14,247 bases of DNA from an uncultured beta proteobacterium (GTDB lineage: Bacteria > Pseudomonadota > Gammaproteobacteria > Burkholderiales > Burkholderiaceae). A program made the translations under genes and the position numbers. The stretch spans positions 1 to 14,247 of the forward strand of contig CAIMPQ010000097.1 in the NCBI GenBank assembly GCA_903843315.1, written 5' to 3'. This document shows, in pieces, positions 6,780 through 13,926 of the stretch. Under the pieces are notes generated by a model, which was not told where the DNA came from, did no database searches, and worked only from the letters and a program-made list of their open reading frames with translations. Position 1 is the stretch's first letter. Every line of letters starts with the position of its first letter.

Positions 6780-8360
6780 ATGATCCGTACCGCTCTACTC
6801 TCCGTCTCCGATAAAAATGGCATCGTGCCTTTTGCCAAAGCCCTTCATGAGCAAGGCATCAAGCTGATTTCTACTGGTGGCACCGCAAAACTCTTAGCTG
6901 AAAACAATTTACCAGTGGTAGAAGTGTCTTCTTTGACCAAGTTTCCAGAGATGCTCGATGGTCGTGTAAAGACGCTCCATCCTTCAGTACATGGGGGATT
7001 ATTGGCACGCAGAGACTTTCCTAAGCATATGGCGGCATTAAAAGAGCATGGCATCGATACCATTGATATGTTGGTAATCAATCTCTATCCATTTAATGAA
7101 ACTGTAGCTAAGGAAGACTGTTCTTTTGAGGATGCGGTCGAGAATATTGATATTGGTGGTCCAGCGATGCTACGCGCGGCTGCCAAGAACCATCAAGATG
7201 TCACTGTATTAATCTCTCCTGAAGATTACGAGCCAGTATTGGCAGAGATGAAAGCCAATAAGAATGTTGTTTCTTATAAAACCAATTTAACTTTGGCTAA
7301 AAAAGTATTTGCTCACACCGCACAATATGATGGTGCGATTGCCAACTATCTATCTGCATTAGGTGATAACTTAGATCACAAGGCTCGCTCTGCTTATCCT
7401 GAAACGTTGCACCTTGCATTTGAAAAAGTTCAAGAGATGCGTTACGGTGAGAACCCCCATCAATCAGCCGCTTTCTACAAAGATATCTATCCCAGAGCTG
7501 GTGCCCTTGCCAATTACAAACAATTACAGGGTAAAGAGCTCTCTTATAACAATATTGCTGACGCTGACTCCGCTTGGGAGTGCGTCAAGAGTTTTTCTGG
7601 TAATACTGGCGGTTCTGCTGCTTGTGTGATCATCAAGCACGCCAACCCTTGTGGCGTAGCTGTTGGCGCCAATGCGCTTGAGGCTTATCAGAAGGCTTTC
7701 AAAACTGATCCAAGCTCAGCTTTTGGTGGAATCATTGCTTTTAATGTGCCCTGTGATGGCACTGCCGCCGAAGCGATTTCTAAGCAGTTTGTAGAAGTAT
7801 TGATTGCCCCGAGCTTTAGCGATGAGGCAAAAGCCATTTTTGCTGCAAAACAAAATGTGCGTCTCTTAGAAATACCACTTGGCACTGCATTTAATCATTT
7901 TGATTTCAAACGCGTTGGTGGTGGCTTGCTAGTGCAGTCTCCAGATGCAAAAAATGTGTTGCAAAGCGAAATGCGCGTTGTAAGCCAAAGACTTCCAAGC
8001 CCAAGTGAAATGAATGACATGCTATTTGCATGGCGGGTTGCCAAGTTTGTGAAATCCAATGCGATTGTGTATTGCGCTAACGGCATGACCCTGGGCATTG
8101 GTGCTGGCCAAATGAGTCGCGTTGACTCTGCGCGCATGGCTAGCATTAAAGCTGAAAACGCTGGCCTAAGCCTTAAGGGCTCAGCAGTGGCGAGTGATGC
8201 CTTCTTCCCATTCCGTGATGGCTTAGATGTTGTCGTCAATGGTGGAGCAAGTTGCGCAATTCAGCCCGGCGGCAGCATGCGTGATGATGAAATCATTGCG
8301 GCTGCAAACGAACATGGTATTGCTATGATCTTTACTGGCACCCGCCACTTCCGTCATTGA
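6780..8360 (+). CDS. purH: Bifunctional purine biosynthesis protein PurH (AICAR transformylase / IMP cyclohydrolase)
   Basis: PurH performs the last two steps of IMP synthesis: formyl transfer from 10-formyl-tetrahydrofolate to AICAR, then ring closure. The 526-residue protein (family about 520-530) begins with the MGS-like cyclohydrolase domain (ALLSVSDKNG, KLISTGGTAKLL, EMLDGRVKTLHPSVHGGLL). The transformylase domain follows, with RYGENPHQSAAFY, the catalytic pair K286-H287 in IIKHANPCGVAVG, SSAFGGIIAFN, and a C-terminus ending in GTRHFRH. It starts 47 bases after fis in an AT-rich spacer, and ruvC begins 16 bases after its stop, so it may be read with ruvCAB. No truncation or frameshift is seen. 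Confidence 0.97.
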   Translation: MIRTALLSVSDKNGIVPFAKALHEQGIKLISTGGTAKLLAENNLPVVEVSSLTKFPEMLDGRVKTLHPSVHGGLLARRDFPKHMAALKEHGIDTIDMLVINLYPFNETVAKEDCSFEDAVENIDIGGPAMLRAAAKNHQDVTVLISPEDYEPVLAEMKANKNVVSYKTNLTLAKKVFAHTAQYDGAIANYLSALGDNLDHKARSAYPETLHLAFEKVQEMRYGENPHQSAAFYKDIYPRAGALANYKQLQGKELSYNNIADADSAWECVKSFSGNTGGSAACVIIKHANPCGVAVGANALEAYQKAFKTDPSSAFGGIIAFNVPCDGTAAEAISKQFVEVLIAPSFSDEAKAIFAAKQNVRLLEIPLGTAFNHFDFKRVGGGLLVQSPDAKNVLQSEMRVVSQRLPSPSEMNDMLFAWRVAKFVKSNAIVYCANGMTLGIGAGQMSRVDSARMASIKAENAGLSLKGSAVASDAFFPFRDGLDVVVNGGASCAIQPGGSMRDDEIIAAANEHGIAMIFTGTRHFRH

Positions 8361-8376
8361 GTAGTCAGAAATAAAT

Positions 8377-8904
8377 ATGCCAACTCGTTGGATAGGAATC
8401 GACCCAGGATTACGCACCACGGGTTTTGGTGTCATTGATGTAGATGGCCACAAACTGACTTACGTAGCTTCTGGGACGATTGAAAGTGGCGATCCAGCCA
8501 AAGGCTTACCTGAGCGTTTAGGTGCACTCTATGCGGGTGTTAAAGAAGTTCTAGAAACCTATCGTCCTGAATCAGCTGCGATTGAAGAAGTCTTCTTAAA
8601 CGTCAACCCACGTTCTACATTGATGCTAGGCCAGGCTAGAGGATCAGTGATAGCTGCGCTAGTCTCTGAAAAGTTGCCAGTTGCTGAATACAGCGCACTG
8701 AGAGTCAAGCAATCGATTGTGGGTACTGGTAGAGCCACTAAACCTCAAGTTCAGGAAATGGTTAAGCGCTTGCTTCGTTTAAATCGCGCTCCCGGTACCG
8801 ATGCTTCTGATGCGTTGGGTGTAGCCATTTGTGCCGCCCATCACGCTCAAATACCAACAGCGATTACCAATGCACTCGCTCCTAAGCGTAGTCCTAAAAA
8901 GTAA
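8377..8904 (+). CDS. ruvC: Holliday junction resolvase RuvC
   Basis: RuvC is a dimeric nuclease that resolves four-way DNA junctions by symmetric cuts, guided by RuvAB. The 175-residue protein has the RNase H-like fold and all four acidic residues: D9 (IGIDPGLRTTG), E70 (AAIEEVF), D142 and D145 (GTDASDAL). NPRSTLMLGQARG (77-89) and SALRVKQSIVGTGRATKPQV (106-125) match the family. The basic tail PKRSPKK is typical. It heads a ruvC-ruvA-ruvB cluster with 29 bases to ruvA. Confidence 0.97.
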   Translation: MPTRWIGIDPGLRTTGFGVIDVDGHKLTYVASGTIESGDPAKGLPERLGALYAGVKEVLETYRPESAAIEEVFLNVNPRSTLMLGQARGSVIAALVSEKLPVAEYSALRVKQSIVGTGRATKPQVQEMVKRLLRLNRAPGTDASDALGVAICAAHHAQIPTAITNALAPKRSPKK

Positions 8905-8933
8905 CACGGCACATTACAGGTTAAGATCTTCAT

Positions 8934-9515
8934 ATGATTGGTCGTATTCAAGGAATCCTCGTTTCAGTTCACCCACCCCGCCTCTTGGTTGATTGCCAAG
9001 GTATTGGCTATGAAGTAGATGTACCTATGAGCACCTTGTATCAACTACCCCAAGCAGGACAAAAGATAACCCTCCTCACCCACTTCCAAGTTCGAGAAGA
9101 TGCGCAACAGCTCTTTGGCTTTGCGACTGAGACTGAACGCGAAGCATTTAGACAACTCATTAAAATCAGTGGGGTTGGTTCCAGGACCGCATTAGCCGTT
9201 CTCTCAGGAATGAGCGTGAATGAATTGGCGCAAGCTATTGCCTTACAAGAAGCGGGTCGCCTGACTCAAGTGCCTGGCATTGGCAAAAAAACTGCAGAAC
9301 GTCTTTGCTTGGAACTCAAAGGCAAGCTAGCCCCAGACTTGGGAATTGCTGGCGATAAACCACATACTAATGAAGTTAGCAGTGAAGTATTGCAGGCACT
9401 TTTGGCGCTAGGATATTCAGAAAAAGAAGCGCTCTTAGCCCTCAAGCAAATCCCACCTGATACTACGGTTTCTGATGGTATTCGGATGGGCCTGAAATAC
9501 CTCTCTAAGTCTTAA
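8934..9515 (+). CDS. ruvA: Holliday junction branch-migration complex subunit RuvA
   Basis: RuvA forms tetramers that hold the Holliday junction flat and load RuvB motors. The 193-residue protein has domain I (OB fold, about 1-62: MIGRIQGILV, DCQGIGYEVDVP), domain II with two helix-hairpin-helix motifs (ISGVGSRTAL at 78-87 and VPGIGKKTAE at 113-122), a variable linker (about 135-148), and domain III (about 149-193: VLQALLALGYSEKEA), which contacts RuvB. E55 and D56 (VREDA) match the acidic-pin region. Length is close to the usual 190-205. Confidence 0.97.
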   Translation: MIGRIQGILVSVHPPRLLVDCQGIGYEVDVPMSTLYQLPQAGQKITLLTHFQVREDAQQLFGFATETEREAFRQLIKISGVGSRTALAVLSGMSVNELAQAIALQEAGRLTQVPGIGKKTAERLCLELKGKLAPDLGIAGDKPHTNEVSSEVLQALLALGYSEKEALLALKQIPPDTTVSDGIRMGLKYLSKS

Positions 9516-9556
9516 TCGCTAAACACTACTAATCCAAACACCACTACACTTGTAGC

Positions 9557-10621
9557 ATGGCAATTCATACAGACGACCTTAGCTCCATTCCCGAAGATCT
9601 ACCAGAAGACAATGATCGCATTGTGAGTGGCGCCGCTGGTAATGCTGAAGCCGTCTTCGAAAGAGCACTGCGCCCTAAACAGCTCGATGAATACGTTGGT
9701 CAAACCAAAGCAAGAGCGCAATTAGAGATTTTCATTAGTGCTACAAGAGCGCGACAAGAAGCTTTAGATCATGTCCTCTTATTCGGTCCTCCTGGTCTGG
9801 GCAAAACGACCTTAGCCCATATCATCGCCAGAGAACTCGGCGTGAACTTACGCCAGACCAGCGGTCCAGTATTAGATAGGCCTGGTGATCTCGCGGCATT
9901 GCTAACCAATTTAGAAACCAATGATGTGCTCTTCATTGATGAAATCCATCGTCTCTCTCCAGTAGTTGAGGAGATCCTGTATCCAGCGCTTGAGGACTAT
10001 AGCCTTGACATCATGATTGGTGAAGGTCCTGCAGCAAGAAGCGTCAAAATTGACCTTAAGCCCTTTACTCTCATCGGTGCAACAACCCGCGCCGGCATGC
10101 TAACGAACCCATTACGCGATCGTTTTGGCATCGTGGCAAGACTCGAGTTCTACACCACCGAAGAACTTACCAAAATCATCACTCGCTCTGCCGGCTTATT
10201 AAAGGCGAGTATTGATCCGGAAGGTTCGGTTGAAATTGCCAAACGCGCACGTGGCACCCCTCGTATTGCCAATCGCTTACTACGTCGTGTACGCGACTAT
10301 GCGGAAGTCAAAGGCACCGGCACGATCACTAAAGCGATGGCCGACGCCGCGCTCAAGATGCTAGATGTAGATCCAAGTGGCTTTGATGTCATGGATAGAA
10401 AATTGCTTGAAGCCATCTTGCACAAGTTTGATGGAGGTCCAGTGGGAATTGATAACTTGGCAGCCGCTATTGGTGAAGAGCGTGACACTATTGAAGATGT
10501 ACTAGAGCCCTATCTTATTCAGCAGGGTTATCTACAAAGAACTTCACGAGGTCGAGTGGCTACTCGTCAGGCCTACGAGCATTTTGGTTTAACTCCACCA
10601 AGTAATAACTTAGATTTGTGA
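9557..10621 (+). CDS. ruvB: Holliday junction branch-migration ATPase RuvB
   Basis: RuvB is the hexameric AAA+ motor that drives branch migration on RuvA-bound junctions. In the 354-residue protein the signatures are Walker A GPPGLGKT (77-84), Walker B LFIDEIH (125-131), sensor 1 in TLIGATTRAG (171-180), the arginine-finger region LRDRFG (186-191) and sensor 2 GTPRIANRLLRRVRD (233-247). The C-terminal winged helix ends with QRTSRGRVATRQAYEHFGL. It lies 41 bases after ruvA and completes the ruvCAB set. It runs convergently into the minus-strand NTF2-like gene with only 11 bases between stops. Confidence 0.98.
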   Translation: MAIHTDDLSSIPEDLPEDNDRIVSGAAGNAEAVFERALRPKQLDEYVGQTKARAQLEIFISATRARQEALDHVLLFGPPGLGKTTLAHIIARELGVNLRQTSGPVLDRPGDLAALLTNLETNDVLFIDEIHRLSPVVEEILYPALEDYSLDIMIGEGPAARSVKIDLKPFTLIGATTRAGMLTNPLRDRFGIVARLEFYTTEELTKIITRSAGLLKASIDPEGSVEIAKRARGTPRIANRLLRRVRDYAEVKGTGTITKAMADAALKMLDVDPSGFDVMDRKLLEAILHKFDGGPVGIDNLAAAIGEERDTIEDVLEPYLIQQGYLQRTSRGRVATRQAYEHFGLTPPSNNLDL

Positions 10622-10632
10622 ATGCGGCTTAA

Positions 10633-11019
10633 TCAGCTGGCAATCAGATCAGCATAGGCAATACATTGCCACTGGCTATCGATTTTTTTCCAAACACTTA
10701 AACGCGGGGAATACTCTGCAGATAACTCTTTACCATCGCGATACTCTAAAGCGGCAATCCAGAAGCTCACGATTAAATTATCTTGCACCTCAGTAACCTT
10801 AAAATCCTTAAACTGAACAGGTCCAAGATGCATCTCCTTCATTAGGCGCATTGCACTTTCTTTATCGCATGAACCTTGTGAGCTAACAAACTGGCAACTC
10901 GGAGCAAGCATTTTTTCCAAAGCTTCCCAGTTTTTATCTTGAATTAACTTCACTGAGAGTCGCTCTAGAGCTTCTGCCTCTTTTTCAAAGCTTTTCTGAT
11001 TATTCATGTCTGTCATCAT
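10633..11019 (-). CDS. Small NTF2-like / DUF4440-type protein of unknown function
   Basis: I do not recognise a specific function. The 128-residue protein has the pattern of a cone-shaped NTF2/SnoaL-like fold: an N-terminal helix (EAEALERLSVKLIQDKNWEALEKML), a strand with APSCQFVSSQG, a helix (ESAMRLMKEM), then amphipathic strands (VQFKDFKVTEVQDNLIVSFW) ending in the typical PRLSVWKKIDSQWQCIAYAD. There is no signal peptide or membrane segment, so it is probably cytoplasmic. It begins one base after the tyrS stop, so it is almost certainly co-transcribed with tyrS. ATGs at 11019, 11016 and 11007 are all possible starts; none has a clear ribosome-binding site. The fold assignment is from sequence pattern; the substrate, if any, is unknown. 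Confidence 0.8.
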   Translation of the reverse strand: MMTDMNNQKSFEKEAEALERLSVKLIQDKNWEALEKMLAPSCQFVSSQGSCDKESAMRLMKEMHLGPVQFKDFKVTEVQDNLIVSFWIAALEYRDGKELSAEYSPRLSVWKKIDSQWQCIAYADLIAS

Positions 11020-11020
11020 T

Positions 11021-12253
11021 TTAAGTAAGCATTACTTTCGCAAATTTACGCTTACCTACCTGGACTACGTAAATTCCAGCCTCAATCTTTACCTGCTTAT
11101 CAGTAATCGTCACACCATCAATTTTCACACCGTTTTGCTCGATATTGCGCATTGCTTCAGATGTCGAGGGGGCCAGACCTGCAGCCTTTAAGAGATTAGC
11201 AATTGCCATTGGTGCACCCGTCAGACTGACTGCAGGAATGTCGTCTGGAATGCCGCCTTTTGCCCGATGATTAAAATCCTCTAAGGCTTTTTCTGCCGCA
11301 GCTTGTGAATGGAAGCGTGCAACGATTTCTTGTGCAAGGAGGACTTTGCAATCTTTTGGATTTCTTCCAGCGGCGACTTCTTGTTTCATTAAATCAATTT
11401 CTGACATTGGGCGGAATGACAATAATGTGAAGTAATCCCACATCAAATCATCTGAGATACTCAAAAGCTTACCGAACATATCTCCAGCGGACTCACTGAT
11501 ACCAATGTAATTGCCTTTGGACTTGCTCATCTTCTCAACACCATCAAGACCTACCAATAAAGGCATAGTCAAGATACATTGAGGCTCCTGTCCATATTCC
11601 CTTTGGAGCTCTCGACCAACCAAGAGGTTAAATTTCTGGTCGGTGCCCCCAAGCTCTAAGTCACTTTTGAGTGCAACTGAGTCATAACCCTGCATGAGTG
11701 GGTAAAGAAATTCATGAATGGAGATGGGCACACCATTGCGATAACGTTTCGTAAAATCATCGCGTTCCAGCATACGTGCAACAGTATGCTTAGCCGCTAA
11801 CTGAATCATGCCGCGTGCACCTAAGGGATCGCACCACTCACTGTTGTAGCGTACTTCTGTTTTAGAAGGATCGAGCACCATACTCGCTTGACGATAGTAA
11901 GTTTCTGCATTGACAGCGATCTCTTCTGCAGTCAATGGCGGTCGAGTTGCGTTACGGCCAGATGGATCGCCAATCATGCTCGTGAAGTCACCGATCAAGA
12001 AAATCACGGTATGCCCTAAATCTTGCAACTGGCGTAGTTTATTCAAAACTACAGTATGGCCAAGATGAATATCCGGTGCAGTTGGATCTAAACCTAACTT
12101 AATCCGCAAAGGAGTCTTGGTTGCTAGACTACGAGCCAACTTCTGGACCCAATCCGCCTCAACCAATAACTCATCACTGCCACGTTTAGTGACTTCAAGT
12201 GCCGCAAAGACTTCGGGGGTTAAGGGGTATTTTTGGTCTGGTTTAGCCGTCAT
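11021..12253 (-). CDS. tyrS: Tyrosine--tRNA ligase (KMSKS-type)
   Basis: A class I aminoacyl-tRNA synthetase that charges tRNA-Tyr with tyrosine. The 410-residue protein has the HIGH-type motif as HLGH (63-66, in DPTAPDIHLGHT), the tyrosine and tRNA-binding core MQGYDSVALKSDLELGGTDQ (187-206), and KMSKS (241-245). The C-terminal S4 RNA-binding domain includes IDGVTITDKQVKIEAGIYVV. The canonical KMSKS places it in the subgroup distinct from E. coli TyrS, which has a variant motif. The frame is open to 12337, but that longer start would overlap the divergent anmK start and add atypical residues; I chose ATG 12253 (MTAKPDQKYPLTPEV). Confidence 0.96.
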   Translation of the reverse strand: MTAKPDQKYPLTPEVFAALEVTKRGSDELLVEADWVQKLARSLATKTPLRIKLGLDPTAPDIHLGHTVVLNKLRQLQDLGHTVIFLIGDFTSMIGDPSGRNATRPPLTAEEIAVNAETYYRQASMVLDPSKTEVRYNSEWCDPLGARGMIQLAAKHTVARMLERDDFTKRYRNGVPISIHEFLYPLMQGYDSVALKSDLELGGTDQKFNLLVGRELQREYGQEPQCILTMPLLVGLDGVEKMSKSKGNYIGISESAGDMFGKLLSISDDLMWDYFTLLSFRPMSEIDLMKQEVAAGRNPKDCKVLLAQEIVARFHSQAAAEKALEDFNHRAKGGIPDDIPAVSLTGAPMAIANLLKAAGLAPSTSEAMRNIEQNGVKIDGVTITDKQVKIEAGIYVVQVGKRKFAKVMLT

Positions 12254-12264
12254 GCTGATTCTGC

Positions 12265-12279
12265 TAACTGTTTCAGTTA
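12265..12279. repeat. Inverted repeat (TAACTG-ttt-CAGTTA) between tyrS and anmK
   Basis: A perfect 6-base inverted repeat with a 3-base centre, 11 bases upstream of the tyrS start and in the only spacer between the two divergent genes. It could be a small operator or an mRNA hairpin near the tyrS start. The sequence alone does not decide, and it could be chance in AT-rich DNA. Confidence 0.35.
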
Positions 12280-12329
12280 AATTAGTATTTAAATTGCTAA
12301 AGCATAATTGTCGCATCACTGAGAGCCCC

Positions 12330-13457
12330 ATGAACAAACCCCATTCCTTCTATATTGGACTGATGTCTGGCACTAGCCTAGATGGGATTGATGCCGTTCT
12401 AGCGAAGATTGGTCCAAATGGCGAAGCAAGCGCACAAATGGCAGTAAGCACCCCCTTTGCTCCCGATCTGCGCAAAGCCCTATTTGAACTTCAAAGCCCA
12501 GGCCCGAATGAACTCCACAGAGAGAAACAGGCTGGAAATGGCTTATCACTTGCTTATGCAGACGCAGTTAGCCAACTCTTAAAAAAGGCGGCTTTGCAAG
12601 CCTCAGATATTTCTGCTATCGGCGCCCATGGCCAGACGATTCGTCACCAACCAGATCTTGGGGATATGGCTTATACCCATCAAACCCTCAATGCTGCTCT
12701 CTTGGCAGAAAAAACGGGTATTGATGTCATCGCCGATTTTAGAAGTCGTGACCTCGCTGCCGGTGGACATGGCGCTCCTTTAGTGCCCGCTTTCCATGCA
12801 CAGCAATTTGCCTCACCTGAAAATGTAGCCATTCTGAATATTGGTGGCATCGCCAATCTGACACTACTGCCAAAGGAGGGTGAGGTCACTGGATTTGATT
12901 GCGGCCCTGGAAATATGTTGATGGATCTATGGATACAGGAACATCAAGGAAATATATTTGATGAGAATGGCTCCTGGGCACTGCAAGGAAAAGTGATTGA
13001 AGCCTTACTTTCAAAAATGTTGGCCGATCCCTTCTTTGCAAAAGCCCCGCCAAAGAGCACAGGTCGAGACGACTTTCATCTGAATTGGTTGCTAGAAAAA
13101 TTAGGGAGTGACAATCATCACGCCGAAGACGTGCAGGCTAGCTTATTACATCTAACTGCGCACTCAGCATTAGAAGCTTTAGTACGTCATGCCCCGCAAA
13201 CCCAGAAGCTGATTGTCTGTGGAGGTGGCGCCCGAAATAATGCCCTCATGAATTTACTCAAAGTGAAAGCCCAGTCTTTTTTCAAAGAACCTTTAGAAGT
13301 TACTACCAGTGAAGCGTCTGGGATTGACCCACAATGGGTTGAAGGTCTTGCCTTTGCATGGCTTGCTTGGGCCCATAAAGAAAAACGGCCAGCAAATTTG
13401 CCAGCCGTTACGGGAGCGAAGGGCCCTAGAATTCTAGGTGCTTGCTATCCTGCTTAA
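12330..13457 (+). CDS. anmK: Anhydro-N-acetylmuramic acid kinase AnmK
   Basis: AnmK opens the 1,6-anhydro ring of anhMurNAc released from recycled peptidoglycan and phosphorylates it to MurNAc-6-phosphate, using ATP in the cytoplasm. The 375-residue protein (family about 370) has the ASKHA-fold signatures: GLMSGTSLDGIDAVLAKIG near the N-terminus, IGAHGQTIRHQP, the catalytic-site ADFRSRDLAAGGHGAPLVPA, ILNIGGIANLTLL, FDCGPGNMLMDLW and the C-terminal CGGGARNNALM. The frame is open far upstream to 12117, but that part is the reverse of tyrS. ATG 12330 fits the family start and has a weak GAGAG in front. It converges on erpA with 26 bases between stops. Confidence 0.96.
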   Translation: MNKPHSFYIGLMSGTSLDGIDAVLAKIGPNGEASAQMAVSTPFAPDLRKALFELQSPGPNELHREKQAGNGLSLAYADAVSQLLKKAALQASDISAIGAHGQTIRHQPDLGDMAYTHQTLNAALLAEKTGIDVIADFRSRDLAAGGHGAPLVPAFHAQQFASPENVAILNIGGIANLTLLPKEGEVTGFDCGPGNMLMDLWIQEHQGNIFDENGSWALQGKVIEALLSKMLADPFFAKAPPKSTGRDDFHLNWLLEKLGSDNHHAEDVQASLLHLTAHSALEALVRHAPQTQKLIVCGGGARNNALMNLLKVKAQSFFKEPLEVTTSEASGIDPQWVEGLAFAWLAWAHKEKRPANLPAVTGAKGPRILGACYPA

Positions 13458-13491
13458 ATGCGCCGCTTAAATTCTCTTCTTAATTAAGCAG
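13450..13491. terminator. Possible weak bidirectional terminator between anmK and erpA
   Basis: CTGCTTAA (13450-13457, ending in the anmK stop) is perfectly complementary to TTAAGCAG (13484-13491, starting in the erpA stop). Inside, TTCTCT (13472-13477) can pair with AGAGAA (13490-13495) around the palindrome CTTAATTAAG (13479-13488). The position between convergent genes suits a shared terminator, but the stems are AT-rich and no proper T-run follows in either direction. Confidence 0.3.
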
Positions 13492-13858
13492 AGAAAGAAG
13501 ATCCGCAGCCACAAGTGGTTTGGGCATTTGGATTCTTAATGACAAACTGCGAGCCATTGATGTCTTCTTTGTAATCAATCTCAGCGCCAACTAAATATTG
13601 GAAGCTCATTGAATCTACTAAAAGTGTAACGCCATTCTTTTCAAAAAGAGTGTCGTCCTCATTTACAGCATCATCAAAGGTAAAGCCATATTGGAATCCT
13701 GAGCAGCCACCACCCTGTACGAATACGCGTAGCTTTAACTCTGGATTGCCTTCTTCAGCAATCAAGTCAGCCACTTTTGCAGCAGCGCTATCCGTGAACA
13801 CCAAAGGGGTTGGTGGCTCGGCTAAATCTTGTGCGGGTTGCGTAGCTAATTCGGTCAT
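13484..13858 (-). CDS. erpA: A-type iron-sulfur cluster insertion protein ErpA
   Basis: ErpA is an A-type carrier that receives Fe-S clusters from the assembly scaffold and hands them to target proteins; in E. coli it is essential for isoprenoid synthesis through IspG and IspH. The 124-residue protein has the HesB/IscA fold with the three ligand cysteines C52 (GGGCSGFQYG), C116 and C118 (TTCGCGSSF). LKLRVFVQGG and LVGAEIDYKEDINGSQFVI are family-typical. It is about ten residues longer at the N-terminus than E. coli ErpA, through a TQPAQDLAEPPTP extension. IscA is the alternative, but no isc genes are nearby and linkage with argC is typical of betaproteobacterial erpA. Confidence 0.93.
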   Translation of the reverse strand: MTELATQPAQDLAEPPTPLVFTDSAAAKVADLIAEEGNPELKLRVFVQGGGCSGFQYGFTFDDAVNEDDTLFEKNGVTLLVDSMSFQYLVGAEIDYKEDINGSQFVIKNPNAQTTCGCGSSFSA

Positions 13859-13864
13859 GGTTTA

Positions 13865-13869
13865 CTCCT
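13865..13869 (-). promoter_or_regulatory. Strong Shine-Dalgarno of erpA
   Basis: The minus strand reads AGGAG six bases before the erpA ATG. It fixes the start at 13858 and is the only near-perfect ribosome-binding site I find in the window. Confidence 0.8.
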
Positions 13870-13893
13870 AAATCAAAAGGCAATATCTTATTT

Positions 13894-13910
13894 TAGGCTT
13901 TAAATGCCTA
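13894..13910. repeat. Inverted repeat (TAGGC-tttaaat-GCCTA) between argC and erpA
   Basis: A perfect 5-base stem with a self-complementary TTTAAA in the loop, within the 68-base spacer between argC and erpA. In the direction of transcription it is followed by AAAATAAG rather than a T-run, so it is not a classical terminator. It may be an mRNA-processing or stabilising hairpin, or chance. Confidence 0.3.
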
Positions 13911-13926
13911 GCTTGCTGAAGGGTCA

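Noticed and set aside
7895..8239. 114-residue minus-strand frame inside purH
   Set aside because: Antisense shadow of an intact, conserved PurH; no recognisable protein pattern.
10638..10671. Inverted repeats TGGCAAT/ATTGCCA and GGCAAT-ac-ATTGCC at the 3' end of the NTF2-like gene, as a terminator for ruvB
   Set aside because: They lie inside coding sequence and no T-run follows in either direction; chance or weak structure is as likely.
12117..12329. 71-residue N-terminal extension of anmK
   Set aside because: It is the complement of the tyrS 5' end and does not resemble AnmK; the family begins at 12330.
12254..12337. 28-residue N-terminal extension of tyrS
   Set aside because: Overlaps the anmK start and holds the intergenic inverted repeat; the synthetase-like sequence begins at 12253.
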